Of a DNA stretch of 51,326 bases, positions 34,942 through 44,241 are shown in pieces. How positions within the stretch are numbered: the first letter of the stretch is position 1; the number at the start of each line of letters is the position of its first letter. The position numbers were made by a program, and so were the translations under genes. The notes under the pieces were generated by a model. It made no database searches, had not been told where the DNA came from, and worked only from the letters and a program-made list of their open reading frames with translations. The stretch lies in contig JALWEG010000011.1 of the NCBI GenBank assembly GCA_027014155.1, positions 1 to 51,326 on the forward strand. Reading direction: 5' to 3'. This DNA is from Aquificaceae bacterium (GTDB lineage: Bacteria > Aquificota > Aquificia > Aquificales > Aquificaceae).

Positions 34942-35954
34942 CCTACTACCCTGTTCTTTCCTCTTCTCTTGGCCTCGTAGAGCCTATCGTCAGCCCTCTT
35001 AAAGAGCTCCTCCGGTGTCTCCATACCGTCATCTACCTGCGCAACGCCGAAGCTGGCGGTAATCCCGTATTCGTGTCCCTCATCGCTTTCAAAACTCTGG
35101 TTTTCTATAATGGCTCTCAGCTTCTCCGCCACGTGAAGGGCGTCCTTCTTCTCCGTTCCAGGAAGGAGTATTGTAAACTCTTCCCCTCCCCATCTTGCCA
35201 CTATGTCCCTCGCTCTGAGGTAGTTTCTGAGTATTGAGCCCACCTTTATTAGGACCCTATCTCCCTCAAGGTGTCCGTAGGTATCGTTTATATCTTTGAA
35301 ATTGTCTATGTCCATAATTATCAGAGACAAAGGGAAATTATTCTCCTTAGCGTACTTAAAAAGCTCCCTAAGAGAGCGTTCAAAGGAACGCCTATTCCTC
35401 AATCCGGTTAGAAGGTCGTAGCTGGACTCCTTTTCCTTCTCTCCCAGCAGGCGCTTGAGCGCTTTTAGCTCTCTCGTCTGGCTTTCCAGCTTCTTCACGA
35501 GGGCTTTGTTCTGTTCCCTCATGTTGTGAAGTATCTTCAGAATTCCCTTTATGTCCGCCTTTACCGAGTCAAAACCCTCCAGCCTCTTGCCCTCCTTGCT
35601 TATGGAGTCATCAAAGTCCTTTATGTTATCAACGGTGGTTCTTATGCTACCTATCACCTCAGAGAGAATGTTCTGCAAAGACAGCAAGCTCGCAGAGTTC
35701 CCTTTGCCCTCGGAAAAGCTTTTGACATATAGGTCTAAAAGCTCCTCATCGGAAGGCTCTATCCCCAATTCAACTATGTAGCAAAATATGTAAAACCATC
35801 TCTCAAAGTTCTTAGGCGTGGGAAGCACTCCTCGCCGTATCATGAACTCTAACTCTTGCTTCAGAATCTTCTTTATTCTCTCTTCGTCTTCCTTAGTAAG
35901 GGCTTCCCCTTCCTCTATCTTATCTAAGAGATTGCATTTAATTTTGTAGTTCAT
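34938..35954 (-). CDS. GGDEF-domain diguanylate cyclase
   Basis: 338 residues. The N-terminal ~160 residues are helical with a coiled coil (~125-170) and no recognised sensor domain. The GGDEF domain starts at DLLTGLRNRRSFERSL and contains MDIDNFKDINDTYGH, the active-site GGEEF and the inhibitory I-site RARD five residues before it, so it should make cyclic di-GMP and be product-inhibited. No TM segment or signal peptide is seen, so it is cytoplasmic. It is 25 nt from the divergent nitrilase gene. Confidence 0.93.
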   Translation of the reverse strand: MNYKIKCNLLDKIEEGEALTKEDEERIKKILKQELEFMIRRGVLPTPKNFERWFYIFCYIVELGIEPSDEELLDLYVKSFSEGKGNSASLLSLQNILSEVIGSIRTTVDNIKDFDDSISKEGKRLEGFDSVKADIKGILKILHNMREQNKALVKKLESQTRELKALKRLLGEKEKESSYDLLTGLRNRRSFERSLRELFKYAKENNFPLSLIIMDIDNFKDINDTYGHLEGDRVLIKVGSILRNYLRARDIVARWGGEEFTILLPGTEKKDALHVAEKLRAIIENQSFESDEGHEYGITASFGVAQVDDGMETPEELFKRADDRLYEAKRRGKNRVVG

Positions 35955-35979
35955 TTGGTAATATATTTTAGTCCCTAAG

Positions 35980-36735
35980 ATGAAAGCTTACACCCTTCAG
36001 TTAAGGGTATCAACCCAGGACTTTGCGCAGAACCTGAGCAAGATAGAAAGTTTCTTACCCTGTGTAGATGACGGCTCGCTGCTGCTGCTGCCGGAGATGT
36101 TCTCCTGCGGCTTTGATTACGAGAAGCTGGAAGCGGCAACCGAGTTCTCCGAAGAGGCACTGAGCTTTCTAAGAGCCGTTTCCGAAAGCAAGGCTCTCCT
36201 GGTTTGCGGCTCCTTGCCCGTGAAGGAAGGGGGAAGGATTTACAACAGAGCTTTCCTGCTACAAGACGGAGAAGTTCTGGGCTGGAAGGATAAGATGATG
36301 CTCTTCCCTCTAACAGAGGAGGATAAACACTTCGCCGCCGGTAGGGAAAATCCCGTTTTTAATACCAAGATGGGGAGGGTGGGAATACTTGTGTGCTTTG
36401 AGCTGAGATTCCCGGAGCTTGTGGCACAGCTCAAACAAAACAGGTGTGAGCTGGTACTCGTCCCCGCCCAGTGGGGATTGAAGCGCAAAGAACACTTAAT
36501 AGTTCTCTCAAAGGCAAGAGCTATAGAGACTCAAAGCTACCTTGTGCTTTCCAACAGCTGGGGAACATCCGGAGGACAGGATTACGCGGGCTGCAGTGCC
36601 ATATACTCCCCGTGGGGAGAAACCTTGGCTTTTGCGGAAAGGGGGGACGTGCTTCTGTACGCCGATATAGACCTGAAAGAGGTTAAGAAGCTCAGGAGGT
36701 ACCTACCCTTAAACGTATTAACCGTTGCAAGGTAA
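35980..36735 (+). CDS. Carbon-nitrogen hydrolase (nitrilase family, omega-amidase-like)
   Basis: 251 residues. The Glu-Lys-Cys triad is visible: E39 (LLLPEMFSCGF), K105 (WKDKMMLFP) and C139 (ILVCFELRFPEL). SNSWGTSGGQDYAGCS and IYSPWGETL match the omega-amidase/YafV branch, which removes the amide from alpha-ketoglutaramate-like compounds. The start is placed by the N-terminal beta strand; there is no clear SD. It heads a plus-strand run that continues to the DsrE-like gene. Confidence 0.86.
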   Translation: MKAYTLQLRVSTQDFAQNLSKIESFLPCVDDGSLLLLPEMFSCGFDYEKLEAATEFSEEALSFLRAVSESKALLVCGSLPVKEGGRIYNRAFLLQDGEVLGWKDKMMLFPLTEEDKHFAAGRENPVFNTKMGRVGILVCFELRFPELVAQLKQNRCELVLVPAQWGLKRKEHLIVLSKARAIETQSYLVLSNSWGTSGGQDYAGCSAIYSPWGETLAFAERGDVLLYADIDLKEVKKLRRYLPLNVLTVAR

Positions 36736-36774
36736 GGGGTTTTGTGAAACAATTTACATCGGGAGGTGAAAACC

Positions 36775-37212
36775 ATGAGGAGGTTTATATTTACCTTTTT
36801 GCTGCTGACAGCAGTATCCTTTTCCCAAGAAATAAAACCCCTGAAGGCGGTGTTTGATTGTGCCGTAGGAGACCTCAATTGGATAAGCCTGCGACTTTCC
36901 TTAATTAAGAAAACTGCCGAATCACTCATGAAGGAAGGTAAAGATTACAAATTCGTGATAACCATACACTCCCACTGCATACCCGTAGTTGATAAGGACG
37001 CCGCAAGCGGTAAGAGGGGTGAGAAGATAAAACTGATTCAGAGCCAGCTCAAGACCCTCAAAGAGTTCTACGGAGTAAAGGTAAAGGCGTGCAGTATAGC
37101 CATGAAGAGGGGTAAGGTTAAAAAAGTTCCCGAATTTATAGAGGTCGTCCCCAACAGCTGGATAACCTTGATAGAGCTTCAGAACTCCGGATACGCCTTC
37201 GTCCCCTTCTGA
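36775..37212 (+). CDS. Secreted DsrE-like protein
   Basis: 145 residues from ATG 36775, which has GGGAGG at good spacing (a GTG at 36766 is too close). A signal peptide (MRRFIFTFLLLTAVSFSQ) is followed by a DsrE/F-type alpha/beta domain: AVFDCAVGDLNW, FVITIHSHCIPV, LKEFYGVKVKACSIAM, VVPNSWITLIELQNSGYAFVPF. DsrE-like proteins act in sulfur transfer, and periplasmic forms occur in sulfur oxidisers. Several Cys (DCA, HSHC, KAC) could carry sulfur. Role unproven. Confidence 0.72.
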   Translation: MRRFIFTFLLLTAVSFSQEIKPLKAVFDCAVGDLNWISLRLSLIKKTAESLMKEGKDYKFVITIHSHCIPVVDKDAASGKRGEKIKLIQSQLKTLKEFYGVKVKACSIAMKRGKVKKVPEFIEVVPNSWITLIELQNSGYAFVPF

Positions 37213-37240
37213 AAGCTTTGCTGATATACTTTAAAGACCT

Positions 37241-38545
37241 ATGTCCGCACTGAGGATAATCCTCTTCTTAGGAGTGCTCTTGATGGGAAAGACTCTAATG
37301 GCTCAGGAGCTTTACATAAGAGACCTGCCCAACGGAATGAAGCTCATAGTCCAGCCCCGCCAGGACACGGAGGCAGTTGCCCTGCACGTGTGGTTCAGAG
37401 TAGGCTCGGTCTATGAGAAATACGACGAGAAAGGTATGGCCCACTTCCTGGAGCACATGCTCTTCAACGGCTCGGAAAAGTACGCTTACGGAGAGATAGA
37501 CTTCATAGTGGAGAGCTTGGGGGGAAACATAAACGCCGGAACCTCTAAGGACTTCACCTACTACCACATAGAGATAGCTCACCCCTACTGGAAAAAAGCC
37601 CTTGAGCTACTACACCAGCTCACCCTAAGGGCCACCCTTGACGAGGACATGATGAAAAAGGAAAAGGAAATAGTCATAGAGGAGCTAAGGAGAGGCAAGG
37701 ACAACCCGACCACGGTGCTCTGGGAGGAGTTTGAGAAGCAAGCCTACAAGGTATCCCCCTACAGATTTCCCATAATAGGCTTTGAAGACACCATAAGGAA
37801 GTTTACGAGGGATATGCTCCTTAACTTCTACAGAAGCTACTACCAGCCCAGAAACGGAGCGGTGGTGGTGGTAGGCAAAGTTGACCCACAAGAGGTAGAG
37901 GAGGAGGTTCTAAAAACCTTCGGCAGAGAGGAAGGCAGGAAGGTTCCAAAGCCCCAGATACTACCCGAACCCCCGCAGGAGGGAATAAGATTTAAAGAGA
38001 TTCGCGACCCCAGGATACAGAAGGCCTACTGGATTATAGGTTGGCGCGTCCCGCCCATACCGAGAAAGGAGTCCTACGCCTTGGCCGTGCTTGACCAGAT
38101 ACTCTCCGTCGGCAGGACTTCCATATTCTACAGAGAGCTCAGAGAAAAGGGAGTGGTCTATTCAGTGTTCGCCGGAGACTTGGGAAGGCCCAGAGACAAC
38201 ATGTTCGTCATAAGCGCCACCTTTGACCCGGACAGATACGAGGAGGTGAAGTCCAAAGTGTTCCAGCTACTGAAAGATACCTACTCCAACCTGACCGACG
38301 AGCAGATTGAGGAGGCAAAGAGGAGGATAGTAAACTCCAGAATCTTTGAGGAGGAAAGAGTTGAGAGCCAGGCCTACGACATAGGCTACGCCTACACGGT
38401 GGCAAGAGACCTTGACTTTTACAGATTCTACGAAAGCAACGTAAGCTCCGTCAGGAGAGTGGACGTCCAGAGAATATTTGAGAGGTTTCTAAAAGAGGAC
38501 AACTACGTGGAAGTCCTCATGCTTCCCGAGGAAAGCTCCAGATGA
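37241..38545 (+). CDS. M16 family zinc peptidase (active subunit)
   Basis: 434 residues. An N-terminal signal (IILFLGVLLMGKTLMAQ) indicates export. The inverted zinc motif HFLEH (in MAHFLEHMLFNGSEK) and the distal Glu in a VIEELRRG segment give an active site. The two-domain M16 layout is complete. It resembles processing-peptidase/PqqL-like proteins that pair with an inactive partner. Its last 4 nt overlap the start of the next gene, the likely partner. Confidence 0.92.
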   Translation: MSALRIILFLGVLLMGKTLMAQELYIRDLPNGMKLIVQPRQDTEAVALHVWFRVGSVYEKYDEKGMAHFLEHMLFNGSEKYAYGEIDFIVESLGGNINAGTSKDFTYYHIEIAHPYWKKALELLHQLTLRATLDEDMMKKEKEIVIEELRRGKDNPTTVLWEEFEKQAYKVSPYRFPIIGFEDTIRKFTRDMLLNFYRSYYQPRNGAVVVVGKVDPQEVEEEVLKTFGREEGRKVPKPQILPEPPQEGIRFKEIRDPRIQKAYWIIGWRVPPIPRKESYALAVLDQILSVGRTSIFYRELREKGVVYSVFAGDLGRPRDNMFVISATFDPDRYEEVKSKVFQLLKDTYSNLTDEQIEEAKRRIVNSRIFEEERVESQAYDIGYAYTVARDLDFYRFYESNVSSVRRVDVQRIFERFLKEDNYVEVLMLPEESSR

Positions 38546-39801
38546 TTTACCTGCTGACGCTGGTGGCACTGCTCTTACTAAACTTCGGAGGCAACGCAAA
38601 GATGGTAGAAAAACGGCTTGACAACGGAGTTAAGCTCATAGTAAAGGAAACGGAAGGCAAAGGGATAGTCTCGGCGGTGATGTTCATAAAGGCTGGCCAG
38701 TGGGGAGAAAAGCTAAGGGGAGAGACCAACCTGCTGATGAACCTCCTGATAAAGGAATCCAAAAACTTCTCCACCTACGAGGTGGCCTCAACCTTTGAGG
38801 ACTATGGAGGATACATATACGCCTCCTCCGCGGACGACTACTCGGAGATAGGATTCTCCACCCACAGGGACGGCCTTGAGAAGGCTCTGAAGGTCTTCAA
38901 AGACCTGCTCCTGAACCCTGCCCTCAAAGAGGAGGACATAGAAAGGGAAAAGAGAAACACGATAATCGCCATACGCTCCAAACGGGAGAAAGGCTTCCAG
39001 TACGCCATGGAACACCTCAGAAAGCTAACCTACGAAGGCACACCCTACGAGACCTCACCCTTGGGAACGGAGGAGGATATTCAGAAGATAGATAGAAACC
39101 ACCTGCTTCGCAGGTTAAAGGAGATACTCAAAGGAAAAAACGTGGTCTTCGCCCTCGTAGGAGACGTAAAGGCACAGGAGGTTCTTCCAAAGCTTGAGAA
39201 AATTCTATCCCTCATACCCCAAGGCGAATACGAACCCCCTGTAAAGGATTCGCAGATAAAAGAGGACAAAGTTCTAAAGGTCAAAAGGGAAGGAACGCAG
39301 GCAACGATACTCTGCGCCTTCAACGCCCCGCCCATCACCTCCGACGACTACTTCAGCTTTAAGGTTCTCGTCAGCCTCTTGGGGGACGGCATGACCTCCA
39401 AGCTCTTTAAGGAACTCAGAGAAAAGAAAGGCTACGCCTACGCCACGTTTGCATTCTACCCGACCCGCATCAGCTCACCGCGCATGTTCTCCTACATAGG
39501 CACCTCTCCCGACAAGAGGGAGAACGCCCTAAAAGACATGCTAAAGGTTATAAAGGAGCTAAAGGTTGAAGAGCAAGAGGTGGAGCTGGCCAAGAACAAG
39601 ATAATCGGCGACTTCCTGCTTGACCACCAGACCAGAATGAGACAGGCCTGGTATTTAGGCTTTTACGAGGTCGTAGGTTTTGGCTGGAAGATGGACTCCC
39701 AATACCCGGAAAGGATAAAAAAAGTGTCCGCCGAGCACCTCACAAAGGCCGCCGAGATATACACGAAGCTCCACCACTGCGTCATGGTTGAGCCATTCTA
39801 A
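38542..39801 (+). CDS. M16 family protein lacking the zinc motif (inactive partner)
   Basis: 419 residues with a signal peptide (MIYLLTLVALLLLNFGG). The fold follows M16 (DNGVKLIVKE, VMFIKAGQWGE, FKVLVSLLGDGMTSKLFKEL), but where HxxEH should stand the sequence is NLLMNLLI, so it cannot bind zinc. Tandem active/inactive M16 pairs form heterodimers. It overlaps the active subunit by 4 nt. Confidence 0.9.
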   Translation: MIYLLTLVALLLLNFGGNAKMVEKRLDNGVKLIVKETEGKGIVSAVMFIKAGQWGEKLRGETNLLMNLLIKESKNFSTYEVASTFEDYGGYIYASSADDYSEIGFSTHRDGLEKALKVFKDLLLNPALKEEDIEREKRNTIIAIRSKREKGFQYAMEHLRKLTYEGTPYETSPLGTEEDIQKIDRNHLLRRLKEILKGKNVVFALVGDVKAQEVLPKLEKILSLIPQGEYEPPVKDSQIKEDKVLKVKREGTQATILCAFNAPPITSDDYFSFKVLVSLLGDGMTSKLFKELREKKGYAYATFAFYPTRISSPRMFSYIGTSPDKRENALKDMLKVIKELKVEEQEVELAKNKIIGDFLLDHQTRMRQAWYLGFYEVVGFGWKMDSQYPERIKKVSAEHLTKAAEIYTKLHHCVMVEPF

Positions 39802-39858
39802 CAGTTCGCAGATACCGGTTCGTCCGTTCCGCAGTTGCAGGTTAATATATTTAAAGCC

Positions 39859-41595
39859 ATGAAAGAGATATTGAGCGGAAAGGTTAAGAAGGCCATAAAG
39901 AAGCTTTACGGTGTAGAAACGGACGGGATAAAGATAGAGAAGCCCAGAGAGGAAAAGCACGGGGATTACTCCACCAACGCCGCCTTTCTGCTGGCTAAGG
40001 AGCTAAGAAAAAGTCCCATGGACATATCCCAAGAGCTGTCCAACCGCCTTGCGGAGGACTTTGCCTTTGAGAGGGTAGTTCCGGAGAGGGGTTTCATAAA
40101 CTTCTTCCTGTCTAAGGACTTTATACTTCAAGAGCTTAAAAACCTGTTGGAGAGGGGAGAGGACTACTTCAAAGAGGACCTGGGTAAAGGTAGCAAGGTT
40201 CAGGTGGAGTTCGTCAGTGCAAATCCTACGGGACCGCTGCACTTGGGACACGGAAGGGGTGCGGTAGTGGGTGATACCTTATCCCGTTTGCTGGAGTTCT
40301 TTAATTACAAGGTCGTCAGGGAGTTCTACATAAACGACGCAGGCAGGCAGGTTTACCTCTTAGGGGTGTCCATCTTATTCAGGTATATGCAGGAGTTCGG
40401 GGAGGAGGACGCACGGATAAGAGAGGTCTTTGAGAGGGAAGGCTATAAGGGTGGATACATCGTAGAGCTTGCCCAAACGCTGAAGGAGATAGTAGGCAGA
40501 GACCTGCTTGATAGAAGGCCGAAGGAAGCCCTGGATAAGCTTCTGAAGGCGAATCTGCCATTTGAGACCGACTATCTAAGGAGTGTGAAAGAGGAAGATT
40601 TAGACGAGATAGCCCTGTGCTGCGCCTTTGGACTTGACGCCATGCTCCACGAGATTAAGAGAGACCTCTCGGACATAGGAATCTCCTTTGATGTGTGGTT
40701 CAGCGAGCGCTCCCTTTACACCGACGGACTCGTGGAAAAGATGATAGAGGAGCTAAGTAAAAAGGGATTTATATACGAGAAAGAGGGTGCCCTCTGGCTT
40801 AAAACTTCCCAACTGGGGGACGATAAGGATAGGGTCATAAGGAAGTCCAACGGAGATTACACCTACTTCGCATCGGACATAGCGTATCATTACGACAAGT
40901 TCAAGAGGGGGTTTGACAAGGTTATAAACGTCTGGGGAGCAGACCATCACGGATACGTTCCCAGACTGAAGGCGGTTCTAAAGCTCTTAGACATTCCCCA
41001 AGACTGGCTTGAGGTTTATCTGATACAGATGGTCAAGCTCTTTAAAGAGGGAAAGGAACTAAAGATGTCAAAGAGAGCAGGCAACTTCGTCCCCCTCAGA
41101 ACCTTCATAGAGGAGGTAGGCGAGGATGCGGTGAGGTTCTCCTTCCTAACCAAAAGGAGCGACACGCCGCTGGACATTGACGTGGAAAAGGTAAAGGAGA
41201 AAAGCTCGGAGAATCCCGTTTTCTACGTTCAGTACGCTCACGCCAGAATATCCGGAGTGTTCAGGGAGTATGAAAAGAGGTACTCCAAAAGCGTGGAGGA
41301 AATCGGTAGCGAGTGGCTCAGGTTTTTAGAAGAGGAAGCGGAGCTGCGCTTGATAAAGAGAATCTTAGGGACAAAAGACGAGCTAATCTCCGCCGCTCTA
41401 AAGAGGGAACCGCATACGATAACCTACCTTTTGATAAACACCGCCGCGCTGTTTCACAACTACTACAACCACCACAGAATCTTGGGAATGCCGGAGGAAG
41501 TTATGAACTCAAGATTGCTACTTCTCAAAGCCTTGAGAATATTTATAAGACTTGGATTAAAATTAATAGGTGTGAGTGCGCCTGAAAGGATGTAA
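39859..41595 (+). CDS. argS: Arginyl-tRNA synthetase
   Basis: 578 residues from ATG 39859 (MKEILSGKVKKAIKK); a TTG at 39835 would add eight residues. Class I synthetase: HIGH-type motif GPLHLGHGRGAVVGD, KMSKS-type KMSKRAGNFV, NVWGADHHGYVPR and the C-terminal anticodon-binding DALR domain (YYNHHRIL). It charges tRNA-Arg. It is followed after 12 nt by the SPOR gene. Confidence 0.96.
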   Translation: MKEILSGKVKKAIKKLYGVETDGIKIEKPREEKHGDYSTNAAFLLAKELRKSPMDISQELSNRLAEDFAFERVVPERGFINFFLSKDFILQELKNLLERGEDYFKEDLGKGSKVQVEFVSANPTGPLHLGHGRGAVVGDTLSRLLEFFNYKVVREFYINDAGRQVYLLGVSILFRYMQEFGEEDARIREVFEREGYKGGYIVELAQTLKEIVGRDLLDRRPKEALDKLLKANLPFETDYLRSVKEEDLDEIALCCAFGLDAMLHEIKRDLSDIGISFDVWFSERSLYTDGLVEKMIEELSKKGFIYEKEGALWLKTSQLGDDKDRVIRKSNGDYTYFASDIAYHYDKFKRGFDKVINVWGADHHGYVPRLKAVLKLLDIPQDWLEVYLIQMVKLFKEGKELKMSKRAGNFVPLRTFIEEVGEDAVRFSFLTKRSDTPLDIDVEKVKEKSSENPVFYVQYAHARISGVFREYEKRYSKSVEEIGSEWLRFLEEEAELRLIKRILGTKDELISAALKREPHTITYLLINTAALFHNYYNHHRILGMPEEVMNSRLLLLKALRIFIRLGLKLIGVSAPERM

Positions 41596-41607
41596 GGGGG
41601 GATATGA

Positions 41608-42228
41608 ATGAAGAAGCATAGGACGATTCTTTTACTCGGTATTCTCGTGGCCTTGGTGTTTTTTTACTTCGGACTCAATACATGGATGAACTCCCAGAAG
41701 GAGGAGAAGTTTGTCCCGCCACCGGTGGTTAAAAAGGACATAGTTAAACCTCAACCTAAACCTCAAACTCAGCCTCAACAGGTAGCAAAACAGGAAAAAC
41801 CCTCTCCTGCAGAAAATCAAGCGCAAAAGAAGGAAGAAAGTAAAAACCTGCAGGCAAAAAAGGTTCCTCAGCCTCCCAAAGAGGAAAAGCCTATAAGCAA
41901 GAAAGAACCCAAAAAGGTAGAAAAGCCTAAAATGGCTAAACCCAAGAAGGCGGTGGCAAAACTACCTAAGAAACAAGCAAAGAAACCCCAGGTTAAGGCT
42001 AAGGAAGGGACGAAGTCCCTAAAGAGCTTTATAGTTCAGATAGGAGCTTACACCAAAAAGGCAAACGCATCAAGGGCTTTGAAAAAGGCCAAAGCCATGG
42101 GATACAGAGCCTTCATAGTTGAAGAGGACAACTTTTACAAGGTTAGAGTTAAGCTTACAACCTCTAACCTAAAAACGCACCTTGCAAAACTTAGAACTAA
42201 ATTCCCGGGGGCTTACAGGATAAGGTAG
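41608..42228 (+). CDS. SPOR-domain membrane protein
   Basis: 206 residues. A TM helix (TILLLGILVALVFFYFGLN) is followed by a ~100-residue Lys/Pro/Gln-rich spacer and a C-terminal SPOR domain (FIVQIGAYTKKANASRALKKA, FIVEEDNFYKVRVK). SPOR domains bind denuded septal peptidoglycan. The layout resembles FtsN-like or DamX-like proteins. It is 1 nt from the next SPOR gene. SD AAGGGGGGAT precedes the start. Confidence 0.85.
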   Translation: MKKHRTILLLGILVALVFFYFGLNTWMNSQKEEKFVPPPVVKKDIVKPQPKPQTQPQQVAKQEKPSPAENQAQKKEESKNLQAKKVPQPPKEEKPISKKEPKKVEKPKMAKPKKAVAKLPKKQAKKPQVKAKEGTKSLKSFIVQIGAYTKKANASRALKKAKAMGYRAFIVEEDNFYKVRVKLTTSNLKTHLAKLRTKFPGAYRIR

Positions 42229-42229
42229 A

Positions 42230-43387
42230 ATGAAACTCCTTTTACTTTTGCTCTCCGCTCTCCTTCTGAGCACATCTTGCGGTGTAAAACCTAAACCTGC
42301 AGCGTCGCTTGAGAGCGACAACTGGCGCTACTACTACGATTTGGGAATGTCCTCCTTCTACGCAAAGAACTTCTCCGATGCCATATCCAAGCTCTACAAG
42401 GCCAGCTTGCTTGCTCCGTCGGAACCCAAGGTTTGGAACGCCTTGGGACTTACCTACATGGAAGTAAAGGAGTACGAGAAGGCAGACAGAGCCTTTAAAA
42501 AAGCTCTGGAGGTTGACCCGACCTTCACAGAGGCAAAGATGAACTTGGGAATATTGAATCTGAAGACGAAAAACTTTAAAGAAGCCGCCAACTACCTGAA
42601 GGAGGCACTGCAGGACGAGTCCTTTGATAAGAAACACATAGCCTACTTTTACTTAGCCAAGATTCATAAGGAGCTGGGAAACACGAGAGAGTATCTCAAG
42701 AACCTTGAGAAGGCCACCGCCTACAACCCGATGTTTATAGAGGCTCAGCTGGAGCTGGGAAACGCCTACATAGAGCTTAAGGAGTATGACAGGGCACAGG
42801 AACTTTACAACAACCTCCTTTCCAACAACGTGGAGCTTCCGGAAATCTACCTTAACCTCGCAAGGATTTACTACGAGAAGGAACACTTTGAGGACGCCAA
42901 GGCCATGATTAAGTTCGTCCTTGAGAATAAGATGACCAGCAATATCCAAAGGAGCCAAGCTTACGACCTCCTCAGCAAGGTGCTAATAAAGGAACAGGAA
43001 AAGCTGGTGGTATCCAAAGTTCCCAAGTTTGAAGATGAGAGATTAAAAAGACCACGCAAGACAAAGGAGGTGGCAAAGGGCAAAGAGCAAAAAGCGCAAG
43101 ACGAGAAAGAGAAACCTAAGGAAGAGAAAAAGGCAGAAAATAAAGAAGAGAAAAAGAAAGAAGAAGGAAAGTACGCCATACAGATAGCGGCCTTTTCCAG
43201 CGAGAAGAGGGCACAGAAACTCGCAGACAATCTCAAGAATAAAGGTCTTTCCAATATACGAGTCTTAAATGTAAGAGGTATATACAAGGTTGTTTACGGC
43301 TCCTTCAAAGACAGGAAGGAGGCCAAGAGGGAGCTAAACAGGCTAAAGAAGCTGGAAATCTACGGATTTATAGTTGAGGTTAAGTGA
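42230..43387 (+). CDS. Lipoprotein with TPR repeats and SPOR domain
   Basis: 385 residues. A lipobox (LLSTSC) at Cys17 follows the signal peptide. Six or so TPR repeats occupy ~30-250 (YYDLGMSSFYAKNFSDAISK, ALGLTYMEVKEYEKADRAFK, and so on, PilW/PilF-like). A Lys/Glu-rich linker (~275-315) precedes a C-terminal SPOR domain (YAIQIAAFSSEKRAQKLADN). It probably links an envelope complex to peptidoglycan; partner unknown. The last 28 nt overlap folD tail to tail. Confidence 0.85.
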   Translation: MKLLLLLLSALLLSTSCGVKPKPAASLESDNWRYYYDLGMSSFYAKNFSDAISKLYKASLLAPSEPKVWNALGLTYMEVKEYEKADRAFKKALEVDPTFTEAKMNLGILNLKTKNFKEAANYLKEALQDESFDKKHIAYFYLAKIHKELGNTREYLKNLEKATAYNPMFIEAQLELGNAYIELKEYDRAQELYNNLLSNNVELPEIYLNLARIYYEKEHFEDAKAMIKFVLENKMTSNIQRSQAYDLLSKVLIKEQEKLVVSKVPKFEDERLKRPRKTKEVAKGKEQKAQDEKEKPKEEKKAENKEEKKKEEGKYAIQIAAFSSEKRAQKLADNLKNKGLSNIRVLNVRGIYKVVYGSFKDRKEAKRELNRLKKLEIYGFIVEVK

Positions 43388-44241
43388 ACCTTTTCCCTCA
43401 TCTTGAAGGCCTTTAGCGTGTTAAGGAGTAGCGCCGAGACTGTCATAGGTCCCACCCCTCCGGGAACGGGAGTTATCGCAGAAACTTTGTTTTTTACTCC
43501 ATCAAAGTCCACATCTCCCACTATCTTGCCGTTCACCTTGCTTATTCCCACATCAACCACCACCGCACCCTCCCTCACCATATCCTCCTTTATGAGGTGG
43601 GGAACGCCTGTGGCCGAGATAAGAACGTCCGCTCTGACGGTATACTCCCTTATGTCCTTCGTGTGTATATGGCAAACGCTGACGGTCGCGTTTCTCTTAA
43701 GCATCAGAACGCTTAAAGGTCTTCCGACGATAAAACCCGCACCCACTATTACGACCTCTTTCCCCTTAAGCTCAACCCCGTAATGGTTAAGTAGCATGTC
43801 TATACCCAGAGGAGTGCAGGGCACGAACCCCTCATCAAGGAAGGCCAACAACCGTCCCAAGTTCTGCGGATGGAAGCCGTCAACGTCCTTGTCGGGAGAT
43901 ATGGCGGTAATGACCTCCTGCTGGTCAATCTGCGATGGGAGGGGCAACTGAACCAGTATTCCGTCCACCTTGGAGTCGGAGTTCAGTTCCGCCACCAGCT
44001 CAAGCAGTTCCTGAGTCGTGGTGTTTTCCGGAAGGTGGTAAAGGAGGGACTCCATCTCTACCTTTTCGCAAGCCTTTCTTTTGTTGTTTACGTAAACCTC
44101 GCTGGCAGGGTCGTCCCCCACTAAGACCACGGCAAGGGTGGGAGTCCTGTATCCTGCCTCTCTTAAGGTCTGAACTTCTCTTTTTATACCTTCCCTTATC
44201 TTTTCCGAAAGCTTCTTTCCGTCAAGAATGAGCGGCTCCAT
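43360..44241 (-). CDS. folD: Methylenetetrahydrofolate dehydrogenase/cyclohydrolase FolD
   Basis: 293 residues from ATG 44241 (TGATG overlap with the cysS stop). It interconverts 5,10-methylene- and 10-formyl-THF. Visible: YVNNKRKACE with the catalytic Lys, ILVQLPLP, KDVDGFHP, CTPLG and TPVPGGVGPMT. The usual GRSxIVGxP dinucleotide motif reads GAGFIVGRP, a variant lacking Arg-Ser, which could alter NAD/NADP preference. It is translationally coupled to cysS. Confidence 0.93.
   Translation of the reverse strand: MEPLILDGKKLSEKIREGIKREVQTLREAGYRTPTLAVVLVGDDPASEVYVNNKRKACEKVEMESLLYHLPENTTTQELLELVAELNSDSKVDGILVQLPLPSQIDQQEVITAISPDKDVDGFHPQNLGRLLAFLDEGFVPCTPLGIDMLLNHYGVELKGKEVVIVGAGFIVGRPLSVLMLKRNATVSVCHIHTKDIREYTVRADVLISATGVPHLIKEDMVREGAVVVDVGISKVNGKIVGDVDFDGVKNKVSAITPVPGGVGPMTVSALLLNTLKAFKMREKVHLTSTINP

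Noticed and set aside
38542-39801. Active second M16 peptidase
   Set aside because: HxxEH is absent (NLLMNLLI at the site), so it is called an inactive partner.
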